From the NCBI GenBank assembly GCA_034096865.1, contig JAWQFJ010016779.1:5001-37500 (forward strand): 32,500 bases of DNA, read 5' to 3'. This DNA comes from Theodoxus fluviatilis (Eukaryota; Mollusca; Gastropoda; Cycloneritida; Neritidae). Below are positions 1-10,973 of the stretch, piece by piece; the first letter of the stretch is position 1, and every line of letters begins with the position of its first letter. Under the pieces are notes generated by a model. It was not told where the DNA came from and did no database searches. It saw only the letters and a program-made list of their open reading frames with translations. A program made the translations under genes and the position numbers.

Positions 1-424
1 TGGCTTAGTTTTTTGTAGCAGGCGTTGTGAAATCGAAATATTTGGTTCATCGAAATGGATGGTTCTGCGCATGCGCGTGAGCCTATAGTCCGTTTAAACA
101 TTGCTCTGTCAGTGGAGACGCTATATACTGACTTCGCACGCTCGGGGAGTTATGCCAAAGATCCGGCCGCGTTAAACCATGCAAAAATATTAATTAGATT
201 AAAAACTAATCGAAAATAGTCATATTAGACTGTTTAACGTATACTTTCTGCACAAAACCCACAGAAGGTAAGTAAACAAACCTCACCGTATGTATACCTA
301 GATAGCTAGCAGACGAATAATCTTTGTCTCCACTGACAGAGCAATGTTTAAACGGACTATAGGCTCACATTTCGATGAACCAAATATTTCGATTTCACAA
401 CGCCTGCTACAAAAAACAATGCCA
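1..424. repeat. Foldback/MITE-like inverted-repeat element, left end outside window
   Basis: Positions 8-57 are the exact reverse complement of 368-417, and 78-119 of 326-367, giving about 92 paired bases per arm around a spacer at 120-325. The left arm has 20 extra bases (58-77) that the right arm lacks. Weaker pairing continues outward from 8 to 1 against 417-424, so the true terminus probably lies before the window and no target-site duplication can be assessed. Long arms and a short non-coding centre fit a non-autonomous foldback DNA element; a recent inverted duplication is the alternative. No protein is supported inside it. Confidence 0.8.
66..77. promoter_or_regulatory. NRF-1-like palindromic site in the left arm only
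   Basis: TGCGCATGCGCG matches the NRF-1 consensus YGCGCAYGCGCR and has a perfect GCGCATGCGC palindrome at its core. It lies in the 20-base segment present in only one arm of the surrounding inverted repeat. Binding is inferred from the motif alone, and no adjacent gene start is visible. Confidence 0.3.
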
Positions 425-652
425 AAAAACACCCCCATTATTGCAGCAAATCATTTTATTACACATTACACCGTAAATTTATTCACAAACAAGATCGGAA
501 CGCATCAGAAACGCGTCGACAAACAAGCACTCTTACATGTCTCTAAGCGTTGTGATTACTTCCCCATAGTTCTAGCCGCTTGGGGCGCTGCGTTTCCGAG
601 CGTCTTGTAACTTTATATAGCAAAAGCGCGGCATGAGCTATCTTTGTGTAAC
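425..652. other. No gene recognised
   Basis: Mixed-composition sequence between the foldback element and the candidate minus-strand exon. A short open frame that starts in the right foldback arm and runs to 610 has no recognisable motif and is probably chance. Confidence 0.5.
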
Positions 653-1045
653 CTATAATCTTTGATCACCATCACTGTCTCGCCGTCTGGAAGTGGGTCG
701 CAGACAGTCAGGAACTGGGTCGATCCCAGGGTCATCAGATGAACTGACTTTCTTGCCCCTGCTGCGGGAATCGGGAGTCTTCGACCGTATGGACTCCCGC
801 AACATCCGAGGCTCCTTGTCTAGAATAAGTCGGGGAGAAGCCACGACTGCAATCTCCTCCCGCAACTCTGCAACACTCTGTCGGCAGTCTGTCACCCTGT
901 CAGACACCTGTCTCACCACACGCTCCAGCGCATCTCTGCAGTCTTGGTCAATACGCTCCAGTACATCTCTGCAGTCCTGGTCAGTAAGCTCGTGATGGGC
1001 TGAAGGTAGTGGTGTCACGATCTCAGTAACCCTGTCTGTGCTGCA
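653..1045 (-). CDS. Candidate terminal exon of an unknown coiled-coil protein
   Basis: The minus strand is open from the CT repeat down to a TAG at 653-655. The inferred peptide has an 11-residue periodic, amphipathic segment (DQDCRDVLERI, then DQDCRDALERV, then two looser units), suggesting a hendecad coiled coil. A basic/serine-rich tail follows, ending in SRRRDSDGDQRL. On this strand the CT repeat at 1082-1178 could act as a polypyrimidine tract, with candidate AG acceptors near 1030-1046, so a 3'-terminal exon is possible. The upstream boundary is a guess. I do not recognise the family; a fragment of a transposon gag-like protein is an alternative. Confidence 0.33.
   Translation of the reverse strand, partial: CSTDRVTEIVTPLPSAHHELTDQDCRDVLERIDQDCRDALERVVRQVSDRVTDCRQSVAELREEIAVVASPRLILDKEPRMLRESIRSKTPDSRSRGKKVSSSDDPGIDPVPDCLRPTSRRRDSDGDQRL
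923..988 (-). repeat. Two-copy 33-bp tandem repeat within the candidate exon
   Basis: The copies at 923-955 and 956-988 share CATCTCTGCAGTC and flanking bases and differ at a few positions. The unit equals 11 codons and encodes the repeated DQDCRD(V/A)LER(I/V) helix segment. Preserving the frame and the helix periodicity favours real coding sequence. Confidence 0.7.
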
Positions 1046-1078
1046 CTGGAGGTCACCCGTAGGTGATCGAAGGAGATG

Positions 1079-1081
<3 letters not shown>

Positions 1082-1169
<88 letters not shown>

Positions 1170-1178
1170 GAGAGAGAG
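1082..1178. repeat. (GA)n microsatellite
   Basis: About 97 bp of GA dinucleotides with two T interruptions. It is purine-only on the plus strand apart from the interruptions. Long Arg-Glu or Ser-Leu frames across it are artefacts. Confidence 0.97.
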
Positions 1179-1195
1179 GTGGGGGAAACAGGCGG

Positions 1196-1228
1196 ACACA
1201 CACACACACACACACACACGCATACACA

Positions 1229-1288
<60 letters not shown>
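1196..1288. repeat. (CA)n microsatellite
   Basis: About 93 bp of CA dinucleotides, interrupted near 1219-1231. Confidence 0.97.
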
Positions 1289-1292
<4 letters not shown>

Positions 1293-1363
1293 GACTGACT
1301 GACTGACTTACTGATTGACTTACTGATTGACTTACTGACTGAGTTACTGACTGATTGACTGAC
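1289..1363. repeat. Imperfect (CTGA)n tetranucleotide repeat
   Basis: Tandem CTGA/TTGA/TTAC variants directly follow the CA repeat, making a GA-CA-CTGA compound array. Confidence 0.9.
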
Positions 1364-1445
1364 ACAGAGAACACAGACACACAAACCGTGACGTGAAGAT
1401 AAATAAGGAGCAGACACTGGCAGGAACGGCGATCACGAACACATG

Positions 1446-1446
<1 letters not shown>

Positions 1447-1500
<54 letters not shown>
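1447..1500. repeat. (CG)n-(CA)n alternating purine-pyrimidine repeat
   Basis: A short CGCGCGCG run leads into about 22 CA units. Strict purine-pyrimidine alternation is compatible with Z-DNA. Confidence 0.9.
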
Positions 1501-1502
<2 letters not shown>

Positions 1503-4025
1503 CTCTGCACGTCCATGCGTAAGCAAGATCACAGAGTTAGGATAAATTATTTGAAGGAAAACAAAGTTTAACCTAGCGTATTATGCACATACCCATTGAA
1601 ATGGACTATTACGAAAAAGAATCAGACAGTGCTCGGCTCGAGAGTGAAAAAAGGTACATTGTGTTCTTTGATACTCATTACGGTTGCAGTAGCTACACAT
1701 ATCCTTCCTAACATTCTGGATGATTGGGAAAAAGTTACCTTAACTACGTAGAGAGACTGCCAAACATCAAGAACGAGAGCAGTTGACACAGCACGTATGC
1801 AGCCTTTCTACCCCACACCTGGAACACTGCATTATATCTTCGAGGCATATCCTGTCATGTAAATGGACAATCTATTTCCACGTGCACTTTCCGTTCCTTT
1901 GTTCCAAGGAAACCGGGCACACATGCTGCAAGAACCATTGATATTTATGTGTTTGACTTCCCATTGAAACTATGGCGTTGCTGCTCTGTTGGCATTAATG
2001 GGTCCTACAGGACAGTGTCCCCAAACACATATATTTATGCCAACTGTCCATCAACGCGCAAAAGAGCGACCCTCTGCACGGTGTGAACGGAGACAGCGTA
2101 CTAGGACACTAAAGGCCAAAAAGACAGCTCTCAACAACTCGACACAACAACCCGCCAAAGTCTGGCCACAATGAACAATGGGGAGATAACCCCAGTGGGT
2201 CGGGGTCAGGGAGTGACAGAGTTACGGGGTCTGTGGAGGTCGGTGTCGAGTTTGATAATTTCCCGGAAGGCTTGATCTCGGCACTTGACCCTAGAAAAAG
2301 AGAAATGCAGACCTGACCTGGGATGACCAGACAGGCAGGCCTAATCATGTGGAGTAGCGCAGTGACGGACGCCATACCACGCACTTGTGTGTTCTGTGTG
2401 TTTCTTTGTTTTGTGCTCTCTTTTGGTGGGTTATTTGGTTGGTGAAGGAGTTGGTGGGTTGACTGCATGATCGCTTGGTTGCTTGCATTCTTGTTTCATT
2501 TGCTTGCTTTGGTTACCTTTGCTTGCTTCATTGGTTTACTCGGTGGATTAACTGATTTGGTGGTGGTCAGTGCCCATAGAAAGCCTGTCCTTGACATGTA
2601 AGTCAGTGATCGTGAAATTCGTCTTCCTATTCAAAATGTTTATATCTCTCAAAAATTTACTTTTATATCATAGTGATCTTCCTTGTTAGGCCTCAGACAA
2701 CGCAAGGAACTATAAGATTCCCCAGTAAAAGTTGTGCTTTGGAGAATTATGCCTAGGCGCTGGAGAAACTCGCAAAGGGAGACATGCTGTCAGTCAAAGA
2801 AGATTCTGAAGTTCGCGGTGGCATTTGGAAATTGAACAGCAAAACAGAGGACAAGGGAACAAGCTAAGGTCCCACTGTAAAAGTTCATTAGGAAACGTAA
2901 AAAAACCACGATGGATTATTGGCTAGGGCAGATTTGTTAACCCTTTTCAAACCGCGATATTCTATGGCTTCCAAAACAGGTCACCTAAAAAAAAAAACAC
3001 TACGCGCAATGCCACAACGAGGAAAATGAAAAGTGTACAGAAGAATGTGTATTATCCTTTCGACGTTATTTTATCAATGGATGAAGGGTAAACAATTCTG
3101 TGAGACAATCCAAGGTGTAATATACGGGAGCACAGCGAATTTTTGGGGACCAGCAGATCCCCACAGAGAACCAAGTCGATTAGTTGGTAGAAATCAACTG
3201 TTCACGACAATGCCTTTTGACTTGCGAAATACATAATTTCCCAATCCAATGTAATACACAGTCTGTCATAAACTTCGGCCCGGCTGTTGATCCTCTACAG
3301 CATAAACAGGAAGCAATCTTTTGCAAGTGTCAGATCAGGAATCCTGCTCTCGCCACACTGGGCTTACAGTCACATGCCCCGCTACACGCCTCCCTCGTCC
3401 CCAGACACTCAAGTAGGATTAACCCCGTGATTTACAGTGACGTCAAGCCTCGCAATCTGCCAGACGCAGGTCTGTCTTAACCCTGTCGGGGCAGGAAGCA
3501 AGAAGACTGTCTGTGGAGGAGACTCTATGGATTTCCTCCTTCGTCTCGATAATGCGTGACCTTCCCAGAGCCAGACTCAAGGTCCCACGGTCAACCGTCA
3601 AGGGGTTAAAAGATCCCCAAGAAGACACGATGTCAGGCCAGTGATTGCGGAGCAGGCCGAGGCGGGGATGACGGGCAGAATGAATCACCCTGCAGAGAGG
3701 AGCTGGGCTGGGGTAATTTGGACAAGACACTGAAGGATAGGCTGTGGAGAAACCCCAGCATCGGTTCTGGAGATTATTGCAAAAAACGACCAAATTGTCT
3801 GTCGACCCCTTGTCTTGGGTAGAATTGAACAGAAATGGGGTTTGAAAGGGATTTTGTTTCAGATGTTTCTGTGTGTTGTTCGCCATCTTGTTCATGTCCC
3901 GCTCGGGCTGCTCTTCCTCATCCTGTGCCTGCTTCAGCTTCTGCCTCTCGCTCCCGTACCCCCTGCTGCTGCTGGACCTCCTTCCTTGCTTTCTGCACAG
4001 TTCATTTCTTTCGTATGACTGTAGG
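1501..4025. other. No gene recognised
   Basis: About 2.5 kb with only short unremarkable open frames. 2390-2550 is T/G-rich with loose GCTTG/TTGGT repetition. The longest frame (minus, 3443-3895) has no domain-like pattern. I see no RNA gene or transposon end. Confidence 0.5.
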
Positions 4026-4044
4026 CGTCGTCGTCGTCGTCGTC
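4026..4044. repeat. (CGT)n microsatellite
   Basis: Six CGT trinucleotide units. Confidence 0.9.
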
Positions 4045-4493
4045 AAGACCTTCAGTGCAGCATATGCTTCCTCTAGCCTCAGCATTGTAATAACCATTGC
4101 TATATTTCATGGCAGGCCTATTCGCGGTGCTGTCACACAGTCTCGGCCTTAGTCACAGGAGAAGAATGTCTCGGGCTGTGTGTCTCACATGTTGAATGCA
4201 ATGCTAATGGGGTGGTGAAGACTTAATCCCCATTTGCCGAGGCAAGTGCTCACTCTACTTTGCCTGCGTTCCAGTGTGCAAAGTCACCTTGTCCTGAGAG
4301 GGGCAGGCCTGAGCCCTGACGAGTGACAAAGGTATGCAATTTGCTTGCATACTCAGATAAACGGCATAAGCAAGTTTAGAAACTTGCGTAAAGAGGCGTC
4401 CAAATTGATTTTGGAGAAAGGAACCGTTTGTGAATGATGTTACGTTTTTTTTCCTATTTAAAACAGGGTCGTGTTTCTCTGTCATTGTACAAG

Positions 4494-4933
4494 GTATGTA
4501 TGTATGTATGTATGTATGTATGTATGTATGTATGTATGTATGTATGTATGTATGTATGTATGTATGTATGTATGTATGTATGTATGTATGTATGTATGTA
4601 TGTATGTATGTATGTATGTATGTATGTATGTATGTATGTATGTATGTATGTATGTATGTATGTATGTATGTATGTATGTATGTATGTATGTATGTATGTA
4701 TGTATGTATGTATGTATGTATGTATGTATGTATGTATGTATGTATGTATGTATGTATGTATGTATGTATGTATGTATGTATGTATGTATGTATGTATGTA
4801 TGTATGTATGTATGTATGTATGTATGTATGTATGTATGTATGTATGTATGTATGTATGTATGTATGTATGTATGTATGTATGTATGTATGTATGTATGTA
4901 TGTATGTATGTATGTATGTATGTATGTATGTAT
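4494..4933. repeat. 440-bp uninterrupted (GTAT)n, likely LINE tail
   Basis: About 110 consecutive GTAT units without a visible substitution. The array directly abuts the 3' end of the minus-strand LINE fragment at 4934, where it reads (CATA)n in the LINE sense. LINEs of the L2/CR1 group commonly end in short repeat tails rather than poly(A), so the array probably grew from such a tail. Translated Met-Tyr-Val-Cys or His-Thr-Tyr-Ile frames are artefacts. Confidence 0.97.
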
Positions 4934-4946
4934 TTTCATTTTTACT

Positions 4947-4979
4947 GCGCCATTATCACGATAAACATGCTCATGGCGC
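4947..4979 (-). other. LINE 3' stem-loop (copy 1)
   Basis: GCGCCAT at 4947-4953 pairs perfectly with ATGGCGC at 4973-4979 around a 19-base loop. It lies at the extreme 3' end of the LINE and overlaps the ORF stop codon. A matching structure sits at the end of the second LINE (30893-30928), with loop similarity ACATGCTCA. In L2-type LINEs and their partner SINEs, such 3' hairpins are recognised by the reverse transcriptase; that role is inferred here. Confidence 0.7.
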
Positions 4980-5798
4980 GACAAGACGAAATAAAAAAGT
5001 TTTGAGGCCAGTTTTAAATGCGGCCAAGGATGGACTAACCCTCAGACCCTCAGGAAGTTGGTTCCAGAGTCTCGGTCCAACAACGCTGAAGGAGCGGTCA
5101 CCGAAGCTCCGTAACCTTGTTTGTGGGACAATCAATAGTCTTCTTTTTGAGGAACGGAGATTCCTTGTGGGGTTGTGAGGTCTAAGGAGTTCTCCGAGGT
5201 AGGTTGGGGCTTCACCAGTTTGACACTTAAACACGATTGAGAGGGTCTTAAATTCCACCCGTTTGCGAACTGGAAGCCAATGAAGGTCACTGAGAACAGG
5301 GGTTATGCGAGCCCACCTCGGCAGTCGCTTCACTACCCTAGCTGCAGAATTCTGAAGACACTGAAGTTTCTGCAATTGACCGTTGGTTGCAGCAGTCAGC
5401 AGACTGTTGCAGTAATCAAGATGGGACAGCACAAGAGTCACCACCAGGGCTGCTGCAGTCTTTTCAGTCAGACAATCCCTGATACTCCAAATGCGGTGTA
5501 GGTGCATGTAGCCTGAGGAGATGATTTTACGAATTTGGAGGTCTGGTGACAAGTTTTGATCTAACATGACCCCGAGATATTTCGCACTTGTGGCAAATGC
5601 TATGTTCGCCCCCGCTATGTTAATATGTGTTTCTCTGATCAATTGCCTGCTTTTTTCCCTACCAATGAGAATCACTTCAGTCTTGTCTTCATTGAGTTTG
5701 AGGTGATTGGCCGACATCCATTCCTTGATGTCACTACAGCAGTTTTGCACAGTGGACTTGTTCACCGCGAAGGCTTCATGATCTTGGTTTGATTTGCA
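4971..5798 (-). pseudogene. C-terminal fragment of LINE ORF2 (post-catalytic RT region)
   Basis: About 275 codons are open from after an in-frame TAA at 5799-5801 to a TGA at 4971-4973. Recognisable L2/CR1-type motifs in order are HLKLNEDKTEVIL, KYLGVMLD, LSHLDYCNSLL, LQNSAARVV, HWLPVRKRVEFK and FSVVGPRLWNQLP. The catalytic aspartates of the reverse transcriptase are absent, so the product cannot be an active polymerase. There is no internal stop or frameshift, which suggests a fairly young copy. The first usable start codon would be fortuitous. Confidence 0.85.
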
Positions 5799-5801
5799 TT
5801 A

Positions 5802-7947
5802 ACTTTTGCATAGTAGTGTTTAATGTTCAGACTTTTTATCGTTTTCTCCGTACGCAAGACATCTGAGGGAAAATGAATCGTCGATGTGGAAGGACAACTG
5901 AAACTAGGAATTCAAAACATCTTTTTTTAGTTAAATGCACTGGAAATCGAAATGTTTCAACGCACTGCACTATAATGATGCTTTGAGCCTGTTCAAAACA
6001 TCTGGCTGGTAGATGGGCCTGAATAGAAATGGAGTATGCCAAGGCAAACGGGGACAGTCCATCAGACGTGGAATAGAGAGAACTGTGGCATAAGTGAAGA
6101 GATCCTCGCCGAAAGTACTCACGCACCATTACATTTCGTTCCACCTCTACATGTACACGCCCATCAAGACTACAGCTGCCCAACAGTCTGTTGCGTGTCG
6201 ACTTTGCAATTTGCAAGTCTTGTGTCACTTTGTACATGCCAGCATGATTAAACAATATCAGTAGGAAAACAACGATCTGAAGACTTAATAACGTTTCACC
6301 ATTCAAAACAAAGAAACAAATCATATTCCTATCATAGAAAGGGAGCAGCCTAAGTTTGAAAAAGCAAACTTTAGTGGAGACGTGTGCATAAAGAATCCCT
6401 TTAAATCAAAGGAGAAACAATCGAAGCATACAGGGAGGGTACCTGTCGAGTTTACCGCTGGTAAGTGCACAATCAAGACATAAAGTTCTACTGAGACGTA
6501 CTTCGCTGTCTACAAGATAGCAGAAGGGTGGCAGGCCCACAATCACTGCAGAGGGTCTGGGTCCAGTAAGGACAACTTCCACCAACACTACTCCCCTGAG
6601 GCCAGACGTCTCCCTGATAAGATAATGTTTGACCACGTCACACAGTCACACACGAATCGCCTTCCTGACTGGGCAGTATGGAGATAATCAACAAGGAAGA
6701 CCTTGTTCACTCCAAGCAGGTGACATTTATGACTTGGTGTTATGAATGTGGATGACAAGACAGGCAGACACTTGCCAAGTACTTCAAGAAAACTTTTCAA
6801 ATCTGCGGTATCTGCGACAACAGTTGGACCCTTCGTTTACTGGTCTGGTCTGTCAGACACGTGTATCCAGGCACTTTAGAGAGGGAACATCTTTGGTAGG
6901 AGTTTCACGTAAGACGCGTCATTCAGAGAGTATAGACTTTCTCATAGTACACCGGCAAAACCCTGCTGGGAACAGACTGATAAACACTCTCAGCACGTCA
7001 CGGGAAGACTGAAACTATGACCCCCCGGCAAAATAGTTTATAACCTCCCCCTATATATTCCTTTACTGGAGCAACCTTTTATCAAATCTGTTGTAATTAG
7101 GCGGCTCTTCAGGAGCAGAAGAGAGACTCTTTGAGGAAGTAAACAAAGAATATGAACAGACGCGAAGTAGCAAGTCAAGAAGACAGGAACTTATCTATAA
7201 ATGCAGCCAACAACAGGAAATGTCATGAAGACAGTCACACAAGCCTTGTTGACATGACAATGATTCAACACTGCTGATTTCAGAACAGGAACAAAAGAAA
7301 GAAAGATGAAATGCAGACAAAAGCATGTGATAAAAGGATTTAACGAGAGGCAGTGTTACAGCATGCATCGCGGTCCTTGCAGTTCTCTTGAGCTAATCAG
7401 GTAATACCTGTCACAAATATGTGATTGATAGCGATGATAACCAATAATCACGGATCAACTCGAGGTCGGCAGGAGCGCAGCGCGACTCTAGTCAGTCGTT
7501 CCTTCACACCGGCGTGGGGCAATGGTGGCATTTGATCTCGCAGTCGGCCCCATCAACAGGGCTTTTGTGACGTGATCGCTGGCGTCAGAGAGAGCAAGTG
7601 TACGACTGGATATGACTTCTGTATCAGACGGGAGCCCCTCTTGTCAGATTCGGCTGAAATCATTCCCTTATCACCTGCGCTCCGCGCTCAGTGTTGCACT
7701 CTCAGGTGCTCACAGTCAAGGCGTCTCTGTTAGTTATACGGCATTACCCATGCTCCGCATATTCCCTTTGTTTAGATGAAATACGTAAAAGTCGGCTTCA
7801 AAATCTTTTGTTTTGCAGTAGGTTTCTACTCCTCCAGATGACAACTCATTCTGCAGGCGCAAGAGTGCATTTTTACGATCCCCTTTCCACAGGGAAACAG
7901 AGATTGCACGAACTTTGCGAGGATTGGTTTGGACTGACGACAAATAA
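5802..7947. other. No gene recognised
   Basis: About 2.1 kb of mixed-composition sequence. The longest frames (minus 5836-6324; plus 6746-7012) show no conserved domain or membrane pattern. I see no repeats or RNA genes. Confidence 0.5.
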
Positions 7948-8097
7948 GGTTTATGAAACAGTTGACAAGGTCATAAAAGCGATGCATAGACTGAATATAA
8001 TTTGCACGTTAATATTTTGTGTGGTTTATGAAACAGTTGACATGGTCATAAAAGCGATGCATAGACTGAATATAATTTGCACGTTAATATTTTGTGT
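7948..8097. repeat. Recent 75-bp tandem duplication
   Basis: The copies 7948-8022 and 8023-8097 are identical except for one A/T difference (GACAAGG versus GACATGG). The unit equals 25 codons and falls inside a plus-strand open frame ending at 8119, so the inferred peptide segment is doubled without breaking the frame. The host frame has no recognisable domain, so coding status is unproven. The near identity indicates a recent event or an assembly duplication. Confidence 0.95.
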
Positions 8098-9369
8098 GGT
8101 TAATCTACTCCGGAAGTAAAACTCCTTTGTTAACATTTCCCTAAATCTACATTAGTTTAAAAGCATAAGTCAGAGAATGTAATACATTACAAAGGCAGGG
8201 TTTTCAAATAAAGATGGGGCATCCAGTGACTTTTGCCGCTTGTTGAATCTCCTCGACTGTAGGCTGTCTGCCTCGGTACTCAGTCAGATGATTGTCAGTT
8301 TATTAACCTATCTTTGCCATGAGCTGGGACTGCAAAGCCACAGATTGCATACATCATTCGTGCATGCCTGAGGAAATTTATTTACACTTTATCGGTTCGC
8401 AATCTGCAAATAAGATTTCCCAAATATTAACTTTTTATCTTTACATTCGTTGGCATCCATTCATCTTGGATGGTACTTGGACGTTGACGACTGAAATTAT
8501 CAGGCATGTGCTCCCGGGTATACACACCGCTATCCCACGTCTTGAAAAAACTTTTCGAACGATACGGTCATTGATAAATCTGTCTCCTGCTGCTTCAACA
8601 CTGCACGCCCTGGATGATGTGCCAAATGCAGTGGCGCTATCGTAATGGAGTCGGCATGTCAAGACCGCTTTAGTTATGCAGTGAGAGTGTGTTTCCCTGA
8701 GTTTGGTTTCCCATGCACTTTCCTGCTAGATTTCCTCCGTTCTCCGAGCTCTTCACATCGTGGGCGAAGCAGACTAACGCGGTTTTCGTTTCGAAAGCAA
8801 ACCACTTGAAGGGAGACGACAATACAAGAAGTATAGGACCAGCCCCAAGTTGCTCAAGGATTAAGGCAAGAGATTTCGCCGTAGATAAGCTCGCCGTGTG
8901 TAGGGTGGTACCGTCCGTGTTACTGATCCGTAGCAGAGGAGACAGGGCACTGATGCAGTAGAAAAGCATACGCAGATTTTGAAAAGCAAACCAGGTTAAT
9001 TCCAGTGTAGACATATTTGGCCCCATGGTCTCCACGTCCATGGATTAGAATGTTGAACATCTCATCGTCACCTACGCCCCAGACAAATACTAGGAGGCAG
9101 TGATACTTTGCATGTTGGATTCATGTCGAGGGCCTTTTCCAGATAATCACTGTATTCGTTGTTTGAACGACGAATATGCGACAATACGAGAGGAAAAAAT
9201 TTGCGCGATAGAATGACAGTTGATTTATGTCTTTATCTCAAAAAGCATTCCAGATTTCAACGTCTGAGTGGATGGATGTTCTCATCGGGAACGTGACACC
9301 GATAAATGTGTTCGCTAAAATGACGATACATGTAGATGAATGATCAATAACCGAGTTCACAAATTTGAA
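8098..9369. other. No gene recognised
   Basis: Only short frames without recognisable domains on either strand, and no repeats of note. Confidence 0.5.
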
Positions 9370-9722
9370 GATGAATAGAGTGTTGCGGACTATCAACCTT
9401 TGTAGGCTATGTAAGGCTATTGACCACAAACGTTACTAGAGATGTTCAGAGTATGAGCAAGTATATTCTCGATTTCCTAAAAGCCGTATATATTACACGA
9501 GGCGATTTCACACTTTCCACATTGACGCTGTCTACAGTATCAAAACCATATCCCAATCCCAAAGCACTACACGTACTGATGCTCTTGCTTAGATACTGGC
9601 GTGTGTGTGGAGCGTGTGAAGTCGCTTCGTATAATTCGGCCCTTAGTTAAATAAGCGCTCATTACGAATCGCATGAGGAGATAATGTGGGCCTATTCTTA
9701 CCGCCAACCCACAAGGGTTTTT
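9370..9722 (+). repeat. Dispersed repeat family, copy A (two blocks)
   Basis: The block at 9368-9425 contains CTTTGTAGGCTATG and the block near 9650-9722 contains TACGAATCGC followed by CTTACC and CCACA. The same blocks occur in the same order and orientation at 19103-19290. Here they are about 220 bp apart; there they are about 55 bp apart. This implies an interspersed element with an insertion in this copy or a deletion in the other. The class is unknown, and I could not identify a polymerase III promoter. Confidence 0.6.
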
Positions 9723-10718
9723 TGTTCGCTGGGTCTCACAAACTGCTCATCCCAAGGAACTGTATGAGGCTGTTGGTGCACAGTGAATTACAATCTACTC
9801 CCCAATGAGAGGACAGTGTGAAGCGTCGAGGCTTCCTCTCGATTTCCCCGCCATTAATATAAAACTGTAATGCTTTTCCCACACAAATCTTGTCTGCTTG
9901 CACTAAAACATCACCTTTTTCCGCACGAGGAAGATTATCTAGCAACCTTGTCCTGGTACGAGTTAAGATACTGTCACTAGAAAATGCATTTTCGGGGCCA
10001 TGACAAACTAATTCTCGTACATTTACTTTGTCCTGGGAGGTATTGGTGGTGATTGAGGAGGGACGTTGACTTGCAAGGAAGGAAGACTGAGGGTGGAAAA
10101 TCCAGAGAGGCGATGGTATAACACTATGTTTGGTCACTGTCGCTAGAGTGGTCACAGGCGTCAGAATGCAAGTCCTACACGGGTGGGCTCGAGTGTTTCG
10201 AATGCAAAAGGGTTAGGAAGCTACCACTGGAGACGGGGGGCTTGTGGCAGTGGTGAACTATTGCAGGTACAATGAGTTTACACTGGAAGGCAATGGCGGA
10301 GATGGAGGAGGGACAAAGGAGCCGCGGAAGGGAGGGGGTATACCTCCTGACAGCTGAAAAATACCGCCATGCTAAGATGCTTTTATAATCAGGTGCGTTT
10401 TATGCAAATTTCCAAAATGTGTCAGAGGCAGTGCAGAACAATACATCATGCAGAGACTTGGACGCTGACTCATGTAAGAATGTATGCCAATTTGATTATC
10501 ATGTAAATATTTAAGGGGCTAGCGTCTGTCTTTTCCTCAGAATTTATACATGTAGGATGAATGAATAGTAATCAAGTTGTGTGCAAGACACGTAAAACAT
10601 ATGTTTAAAAACTTTTCATACATGAAGTCCCCGTATTCAGACTTCAAACACCCAAAAGCTTTCACGGTGTACGAAAACAGTCTGACTCACTGCACTGTCT
10701 TTTGTTGAGCAATGTTTC
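9723..10718. other. No gene recognised
   Basis: A minus-strand open frame at 9736-10155 lacks recognisable motifs. The remainder is AT-leaning sequence without repeats. Confidence 0.5.
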
Positions 10719-10738
10719 CAGGGTCGCGTTTGTTAGGC
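10719..10738 (+). repeat. Left member of a possible terminal inverted pair
   Basis: CAGGGTCGCGTTTGTTAGGC matches, at 18 of 20 positions, the reverse complement of 11434-11453. The CAGGG start resembles hAT termini. The flanking 8-mers (AATGTTTC and ATTTCAAC) do not match, so no hAT target-site duplication is seen and the element call is weak. Confidence 0.3.
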
Positions 10739-10973
10739 AAGTGGCTCGCCTCGCTGGCTAGTCGAGGGCGAGCGAGACGCACCTACGACTAAAAACCGGC
10801 CAGTCATCAACTGGCAAGGCAGAAGTCCGAGAGAACATGGCTGCGTCCTGGCGCGAGAGTTGGTGAAGAAGTTGCCGATAGACGAAATAACTGACGATAC
10901 AGATATCATAGCAGTTTTTCACTTGATAGAACACTCCATGGTGTCATATCGAATGGCAAGGGAACTTTTTTAA
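10737..10973 (+). other. 78-codon open stretch, possible exon fragment
   Basis: The frame is open between a TAG at 10734-10736 and a TAA at 10971-10973. It lies in a CpG-rich patch and encodes an acidic/hydrophobic segment including LVKKLPIDEITDDTDIIAV. There is no early ATG in this frame. An overlapping frame has GAGAACATGG, a good Kozak context, but stops after nine codons. An open run of this length can arise by chance, and I recognise no family. Confidence 0.2.

Larger units (their letters stand above)
4494..5798 (-). mobile_element. 5'-truncated L2/CR1-like LINE with microsatellite tail
   Basis: The element runs from about 5798 down to its 3' end at 4934 and then the CATA tail. Similarity to LINE ORF2 begins just after where the reverse transcriptase YADD motif should lie. 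It therefore keeps only the end of the reverse transcriptase domain and the C-terminal region. Truncation at the 5' end is the usual result of target-primed reverse transcription. The right boundary is approximate; the tail prevents recognition of a target-site duplication. Confidence 0.85.

Noticed and set aside
3443..3895. 150-codon minus-strand frame
   Set aside because: No motif, coiled coil, signal peptide or repeat relationship; overlaps another open frame. Treated as chance.
4430..5178. Met-Tyr-Val-Cys and His-Thr-Tyr-Ile repeat proteins
   Set aside because: Direct translations of the GTAT microsatellite in several phases and both strands.
5836..6324. 162-codon minus-strand frame beside the first LINE
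   Set aside because: Not in phase with the LINE ORF and separated from it by stops; no RT-like motif.
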